Source: Betaproteobacteria bacterium RBG_16_58_11 (GTDB lineage Bacteria > Pseudomonadota > Gammaproteobacteria > Burkholderiales > Thiobacteraceae). Taken from it: DNA of 9,707 nt. Below the pieces are notes generated by a model, which was given only the letters and a program-made list of their open reading frames with translations, had not been told where the DNA came from and searched no databases. Each line of letters opens with the position of its first letter. Position 1 is the stretch's first letter. The position numbers were made by a program, and so were the translations under genes. Location: the NCBI GenBank assembly GCA_001770235.1, contig MEQN01000132.1, positions 1 to 9,707 of the forward strand, read 5' to 3'. Shown here piece by piece: positions 5,613-9,707 of this stretch.

Positions 5613-7619
5613 ATGAATAAAACAAATCTGTGGCAGTTCTGGAATTCAGGCCTTTTGTTTGCGCTGTGCCTGTTCTGCGTATTTCCTGTTTGCGCGCAAG
5701 AAACCACCCCCCATTGTCCCGCTTGCAAAGTTTACGATGACGCCCTCCGCTCCCTGGAATCTGGACGCAATACTCGATCAGAGCGCCTCAAGTCCGCTGC
5801 GGAAAGAGGACAGGAGCTGACGAGCAAGGGGCTGTCCGGCCAACTCACTCCCGATGAACGTGAAGAGCTCTCCCGCCTGCGGCGCGAGACCGAGCAAATC
5901 AGCCGGGAACTGCCGCTAATCGACCAGAAGATAGTTGAGATGCGTGAATTTCAGGCTAACTGTGTTCGCGCCTGTTCAACTCCCGCTACCCAGCCGGAAA
6001 TGCCTCACGCAGCCTGCCCCGCATGCGAATCCGCGCGCGTAGCGCTGGAAGCCAAGCGCGCCGAGCTAAAACAAAAACAGGATGAACTCGATACTAATCG
6101 CAAGCGTAATGCTGAAGACATCTTTACAAAAGAAATACCTGATTTCATGGAGCGCGTCGAAAGGGCCGAACAAGCGATGCGCGCATTGCAAAACACCATC
6201 AACAGACTGGAACAAGAAGCGCAAGCTTTGCAGCGCCAACTGGAAAAATGCAACCAGGGGTGTGCACAACCCACGCCGGCAAACCGCCCGCTGGTGATCC
6301 CTGGCACGGCGACACCGACCCCGGCGCAAACAGGCGAACGCAATACGCCATCCGGGCAGGCGCCGTTTACTCCATTGCCGCCAGGTTCGGCCCGCGCGGC
6401 CTGCCCCGCTTGCGAATCCACGCGCGCGGCACTGGCCGCCAAGCGCGGCGAGCTTAGCCGCGAACAGAACCAGCTCGATACCCTTCGCAAAAACTTCACC
6501 GATGTCACTATCAATCAAGACCGGCGGGTTCCAGACGACCCGGAAATCATCCGTGCCCGCATCATCGCCGTCCAGCAATTCGAACAACTGATGCGCACCC
6601 AGACGGACAAGGTCAACAAGCTGGAACAAGAAACACAGGATTTGCAACGTCAACTAGATGCCTGCAACCTGCGTTGCGCACAGCCGCAACAGTCCGGCTG
6701 CAGTTTCCCGCCGCCAAAACCCATCACCATCGGACCACGCGATCAATTTGGCGAAAAATCCATCGGCCAAAAAATCGGAGAAAAAGCGCAGGGCATGCTG
6801 GGCGGCATGTTGGGCGGTATGTTCGGTGGCGCAATCGGATTGGGCGGCGGCGGCAATGACGCCTCCAATGCAAGGCCGGACGAAGTGCCCGATCCAGTCA
6901 AGGACAAGCAACTATTCCGCGGTGTTGGCGCCGAGACGTCGCTGCGCATCGGTGCGGTACCCGACCCCACCAAAGACGGTCTGCGCCTGTCTGCCTATAT
7001 CGAGGACTCTGCCTCCAAGGGAGTGGTGCATAGCATCCACCGCGAAACCATGGATCAGAACTGCAAAGTCGATTACCAGATGCCCTCCGATTACTGGCTA
7101 TATGAAATCTGGCTTGAATGGTCGCTCACAGTTTGGTGGAGCAAGGATACCTATGTGGATAATCAGTTGGTCAAACATGAGCAAGGCGGCTGGCAAAAAG
7201 AGGGCAAGGAAATGCTGGGAAGCGGCATCTTCGACGCCAGCAAGGATATTCCCAAAACCGCCTGGGGCCAGTTGGGCTTTGATCGCGCCTTCGCCGGACC
7301 GCGCTCCATCGGCGCAACTTTCCCCGGCATTTCTTACCCCAGCACGCCGGCCGCGGAAACAAAACAAGCGATGGAACGCTACGTGATTCACGTCTCAGAA
7401 CCGCATCTTGACCCGGTAATAACCACGCCCTTTGCTTTCTATCCGACGCGTGGGCTGGACGGCAAACTGGTATTAACGGATCGGCAGCCGGATTACACCC
7501 GGCTGCGCGAGATGAAACCGGGCGGCGGCATGCAACAGATCGACCCGCCTGCCCCTCAAGGGCAACATCCTCAAGGCAGCATTCTTGACAGCCTTGAAGG
7601 TACAAGCGGCCCTAAATAA
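5613..7619 (+). CDS. Exported protein of unknown function with three CPAC/CX3C helical-hairpin repeats
   Basis: I do not recognise this 668-residue protein. A Sec signal peptide covers 1-28 with a likely cut after VCA (28), and no lipobox is present. Three repeats follow (35-121, 135-217, 264-355). Each starts with CPAC, continues as a charged, heptad-like helical stretch, and ends in Cys-x3-Cys (117/121, 213/217, 351/355). Pro/Thr-rich linkers join them, the longest at 219-260. A Gly-rich zipper-like segment (389-414, motif MLGGMLGGMFGG) is next. The C-terminal region, about 430-630, has a Trp-rich stretch (495, 500, 503, 508, 509) and reads as a mixed, possibly beta-rich domain, followed by a Pro/Gly tail. 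Outside the repeats the only mature Cys are 363 and 484. The arrangement suggests a periplasmic or surface protein with helical hairpins closed by disulfides; this is inference. It is a single-gene unit with its own promoter, ending 18 nt from the convergent cbpA gene. Confidence 0.88.
   Translation: MNKTNLWQFWNSGLLFALCLFCVFPVCAQETTPHCPACKVYDDALRSLESGRNTRSERLKSAAERGQELTSKGLSGQLTPDEREELSRLRRETEQISRELPLIDQKIVEMREFQANCVRACSTPATQPEMPHAACPACESARVALEAKRAELKQKQDELDTNRKRNAEDIFTKEIPDFMERVERAEQAMRALQNTINRLEQEAQALQRQLEKCNQGCAQPTPANRPLVIPGTATPTPAQTGERNTPSGQAPFTPLPPGSARAACPACESTRAALAAKRGELSREQNQLDTLRKNFTDVTINQDRRVPDDPEIIRARIIAVQQFEQLMRTQTDKVNKLEQETQDLQRQLDACNLRCAQPQQSGCSFPPPKPITIGPRDQFGEKSIGQKIGEKAQGMLGGMLGGMFGGAIGLGGGGNDASNARPDEVPDPVKDKQLFRGVGAETSLRIGAVPDPTKDGLRLSAYIEDSASKGVVHSIHRETMDQNCKVDYQMPSDYWLYEIWLEWSLTVWWSKDTYVDNQLVKHEQGGWQKEGKEMLGSGIFDASKDIPKTAWGQLGFDRAFAGPRSIGATFPGISYPSTPAAETKQAMERYVIHVSEPHLDPVITTPFAFYPTRGLDGKLVLTDRQPDYTRLREMKPGGGMQQIDPPAPQGQHPQGSILDSLEGTSGPK
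5715..6677 (+). repeat. Three tandem protein repeats, each bounded by CPAC and CX3C
   Basis: Units lie at 5715-5975, 6015-6263 and 6402-6677 (87, 83 and 92 residues). Units 2 and 3 are closest: both open with ACPACES/ACPACEST, share an A-L-x-A-K-R segment, and close with QxLQRQL followed by the Cys-x3-Cys pair and AQP. Their nucleotide sequences are also visibly similar around both CPAC codon blocks, indicating internal duplication. Unit 1 is more diverged and has a different charged sequence, so it is probably the older copy. The two Cys pairs bracket what should be two antiparallel helices. Confidence 0.85.
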
Positions 7620-7637
7620 ATAGCCTGGCTCGCCACC

Positions 7638-8582
7638 CTAAAAGCTGCGCGGATTAAAACTCGATGTCTGTTGCAACGCTTCGAACAGTTTCCGTTCTTC
7701 GTCGCTCAGCGGCTCCGGCGTCACGATCTGGAACACGCAATACAGATCGCCAAAAGTATCGCCCGCTTTAGGCAAGCCCTTACCGGTGAGCCGCATCTTT
7801 TGCCCCGAGCGGCTGCCTGGCTTGACCTTCAGCCGCACTTTCCCCGCCAAGGTGGGGATTTCCACGCTCGCGCCCAGCGCCGCTTCCCATGGCGTGAGCG
7901 GGACATCCAAATTGAGATCGTGTCCGCTGGGCTTGAACCACGCGTGCGGCTGGAAAGCGATGCGCAAAAACAAATCGCCCGCTTTCCCGCCATGCATGCC
8001 GGAGCCACCCTTGCTCGGCAAGCGCAACCGCTGCCCTTCGCTCGCGCCTTTCGGAATGCGCACTTTGATCGTGCGCGGCACGCGTACCATGAAACCCTGC
8101 GGGCTCGGTTCGGGCACTTCCAATTGCAAGGTTTTCTCTCCGCCTTGATAGGCTTCTTCCAGCGTGATTTCCAATGCCACCTCGAAATCCTGCCCGGCCT
8201 GCCCAAAGCCGCGCCCGCCGCGCCGTCCGTGGGCCGCGCCGCCCATGCCGCCGCCGAACATCTGCGAGAATAAGTCGCCGAAATCCATATTGCCGAAATC
8301 GCCGGATTGCGCGCCCTGTCCGAATTGCTGCTCCCAACCCGGTGGCGGCCGGAAATTTTGGCCTGGTTTGTAGTGCCCCAGTTGATCGTAGGCGGCGCGC
8401 TTTTTCTGATCGCTCAGGACATCGTTCGCTTCGTTCACGGCTTTGAATTTTTCCTCCGCGTCCTTTTCCTTGGATACGTCGGGATGATATTTGCGCGCGA
8501 GCTTGCGGTAGGCCTTTTTGATCTCCGCCTCCGAGGCTCCGCGCTCCACACCGAGAATTTTGTAATAGTCCTTGTATTGCAT
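7638..8582 (-). CDS. cbpA: Class B J-domain co-chaperone (CbpA/DnaJ-like)
   Basis: A 314-residue co-chaperone that stimulates the DnaK ATPase and delivers unfolded clients; E. coli CbpA also binds curved DNA. The J domain covers about 1-70 with the essential HPD at 33-35 and the family start [11 protein letters not shown] Gly/Phe-rich linker spans about 74-130. Two C-terminal substrate-binding domains follow (about 131-213 and 214-295). The Cys-rich zinc finger of true DnaJ is absent, which defines class B. No cbpM-like modulator gene is adjacent, although that partner often accompanies cbpA. The ATG at 8580-8582 has a weak ribosome site (GGAAAG). A heat-shock-type promoter lies at 8612-8640. 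The gene converges on the orphan gene with an 18-nt gap and no visible terminator. Confidence 0.95.
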   Translation of the reverse strand: MQYKDYYKILGVERGASEAEIKKAYRKLARKYHPDVSKEKDAEEKFKAVNEANDVLSDQKKRAAYDQLGHYKPGQNFRPPPGWEQQFGQGAQSGDFGNMDFGDLFSQMFGGGMGGAAHGRRGGRGFGQAGQDFEVALEITLEEAYQGGEKTLQLEVPEPSPQGFMVRVPRTIKVRIPKGASEGQRLRLPSKGGSGMHGGKAGDLFLRIAFQPHAWFKPSGHDLNLDVPLTPWEAALGASVEIPTLAGKVRLKVKPGSRSGQKMRLTGKGLPKAGDTFGDLYCVFQIVTPEPLSDEERKLFEALQQTSSFNPRSF

Positions 8583-8611
8583 CGAGGCGCTTTCCGGTTA
8601 CATGGATTTAA

Positions 8612-8640
8612 AAATAGGGGTTGGGGGAACTGATTTCAAG
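8612..8640 (-). promoter_or_regulatory. Candidate sigma32 (RpoH) heat-shock promoter of cbpA
   Basis: On the minus strand CTTGAAA (8634-8640) matches the sigma32 -35 consensus exactly. It is followed after 13 nt by CCCCTATTT (8612-8620), close to the -10 consensus CCCCATnT with the A/T order swapped. The predicted start, near 8605, leaves a leader of about 23 nt before the cbpA ATG. A heat-shock promoter in front of a J-domain gene makes functional sense. The call is from consensus matching only. Confidence 0.65.
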
Positions 8641-8650
8641 CAAGGGCGAA

Positions 8651-8763
8651 AAACCTTTGCCGCGAATTAACGCGAATTTGCACGAATTAGAACCAGCAAC
8701 GATAAGAGGACGGCGCTGTTTTGTTCGCGTCAATTCGCGTTAATTCGCGGCTAAGAAAGGTTT
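8651..8763 (-). repeat. Inverted-repeat element between purL and cbpA (REP/MITE-like)
   Basis: A perfect 19-bp inverted repeat, ccgcgaattaacgcgaatt at 8660-8678, has its complement at 8732-8750. The match extends outward after a short indel to AAACCTTT (8651-8658) and AAAGGTTT (8756-8763). It extends imperfectly inward as well. Each arm is built of 10-bp units of the form CGCGAATTxx, about three per arm. The centre, about 8690-8730, shows no gene. The outer right end overlaps the purL stop codon (8762-8764). It may be a dispersed palindromic repeat, and as RNA it could fold into a long stem after purL. It fills most of the 179-nt gap between the two genes. Confidence 0.8.
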
Positions 8764-9707
8764 ACCCCACCCATTTGCGCGCGTTGCGGAACATCCGCAT
8801 CCACGGCCCGTCTTCCTGCCAGCCATGGGGATGCCAGGAATGCTGCACCGCGCGGAACACGCGCTCGGGGTGCGGCATCATGATGGTGAAGCGGCCGTCC
8901 GGCGTGGTGAGCCCGGTGATGCCTTGAGGCGAGCCGTTGGGGTTCTGCGGGTAGGTTTCGGTCGGCTGCGCGCGGTGATCGACGAAGCGCAGCGCGACTT
9001 GCGCCTGCGATAGCGCCGCGCCGGCGAACTCCGCATAGCCTTCGCCGTGCGCCACGGCGATCGGCATGCGGCTGCCGGCCATGCCGTCGAACACGATGGC
9101 GGGGCTCATTTGCACTTCCACCATGACGAAGCGCGCTTCGAATTGCTCCGATTTGTTGCGCACGAAATGCGGCCAGTGAGTCGCGCCCGGAATGATGCTG
9201 TGCAGGTTGCTCATCATCTGGCAGCCGTTGCAAATTCCCAAGGCGAAGGAATCGTCGCGCTGAAAAAACGCCTCGAATTCGTCACGCGCGCGGCGGTTGA
9301 ACAGGATGGACTTGGCCCAGCCCTCGCCCGCGCCCAGCACGTCGCCGTAAGAGAAGCCGCCGCAAGCGACAAAGCCCTTGAAGTCAGCCAGCGACGCGCG
9401 GCCACTGATGATATCGCTCATGTGCACGTCCACCGCCTCGAACCCGGCGCGATCGAACGCCGCCGCCATTTCCACCTGCCCATTCACGCCCTGCTCGCGC
9501 AAGACCGCCATGCGCGGGCGGTGGCCGGTCGCGATGAAGGGCGCGGCGATATCCGCATTCAAGTCATAAGTCAGGGCAACCGAGAGGCCCGGATCGCTGG
9601 CATCCAATACGCGGTCGAATTCTTGCTGCGCACACTCGGGGTTATCGCGCATGCGCTGCATGTGGTAGGTGGTCTCGGACCAGACGCGCTGCAAATCGAT
9701 GCGCGCG
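8762..9707 (-). CDS. purL: Phosphoribosylformylglycinamidine synthase, C-terminal part, 5' end cut by window
   Basis: PurL converts FGAR to FGAM in purine biosynthesis, using ATP and ammonia released from glutamine. Only the last 314 codons are present, from the full length of about 1,300 residues typical of the single-chain proteobacterial enzyme. The segment [14 protein letters not shown] near the window end is typical of the linker before the glutaminase domain. The class I glutamine amidotransferase domain is complete: the nucleophile Cys in GICNGCQ (codon 9230-9232), and the His and Glu of PHPERV (codons 8870-8872 and 8864-8866). The TTG at 9694 is internal (Leu), not a start; the frame is open to the window edge. 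The stop codon TAA lies within the outer end of the adjacent inverted repeat. Confidence 0.97.
   Translation of the reverse strand, partial: ARIDLQRVWSETTYHMQRMRDNPECAQQEFDRVLDASDPGLSVALTYDLNADIAAPFIATGHRPRMAVLREQGVNGQVEMAAAFDRAGFEAVDVHMSDIISGRASLADFKGFVACGGFSYGDVLGAGEGWAKSILFNRRARDEFEAFFQRDDSFALGICNGCQMMSNLHSIIPGATHWPHFVRNKSEQFEARFVMVEVQMSPAIVFDGMAGSRMPIAVAHGEGYAEFAGAALSQAQVALRFVDHRAQPTETYPQNPNGSPQGITGLTTPDGRFTIMMPHPERVFRAVQHSWHPHGWQEDGPWMRMFRNARKWVG

Noticed and set aside
6005..6653. Long minus-strand frames opposite the Cys-repeat gene.
   Set aside because: They mirror the repeat-rich codon pattern of the plus-strand gene, which has a promoter, ribosome site and signal peptide. Nothing supports the antisense frames.
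1..9707. CRISPR arrays, tRNA or rRNA genes, transposases, phage or defence genes.
   Set aside because: None seen. The only repeats are the inverted element near 8700 and the coding repeats of the orphan gene, and no tRNA-like or integrase sequence was found by eye.

Overview
The window looks like chromosomal DNA of a betaproteobacterium, probably near the Nitrosomonadales (Gallionella/Sulfuricella-type). This placement is an inference from protein resemblance, moderately high GC and gene order; no rRNA is present to confirm it. Almost all of it is ordinary housekeeping sequence. One long secreted protein of unknown function and several regulatory or repeat elements stand out.

Left block, minus strand (about 1-3101). 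A four-gene cluster is read right to left: a PHP-domain phosphatase/exonuclease (rnm/yciV type), a YciO-family protein, a compact site-2 protease-like M50 membrane metalloprotease, and tryptophanyl-tRNA synthetase (trpS, cut by the window start). Gaps are 38, 16 and 12 nt, so this is probably one transcript. A good sigma70-like promoter lies upstream of the PHP gene, which appears to start with TTG.

Middle block, plus strand (about 3224-5459). The divergent operon is yciB (membrane septation protein A family), yciI, bolA and a parvulin-type peptidyl-prolyl isomerase lipoprotein. The first three genes are joined by overlapping stop/start codons (TGATG, ATGA). A possible 19-codon leader ORF overlaps the yciB start in the same way. 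The operon ends in a textbook intrinsic terminator at 5432-5459.

Orphan gene (5525-7619). A near-consensus promoter (TTGACA, 17 nt, CATAAT) drives a single gene for a 668-residue exported protein that I do not recognise. It has three repeats, each a predicted helical hairpin bracketed by CPAC and a Cys-x3-Cys pair. A glycine-zipper-like segment and a Trp-rich C-terminal region follow. This is the most likely undescribed item here.

Right block, minus strand (7638-9707). A class B J-domain co-chaperone (CbpA/DnaJ-like) is preceded by a good match to a heat-shock sigma32 promoter. Upstream of it is a roughly 113-bp inverted-repeat element whose outer end supplies the stop codon of purL. The C-terminal third or so of purL, with its glutaminase domain, runs to the window end.
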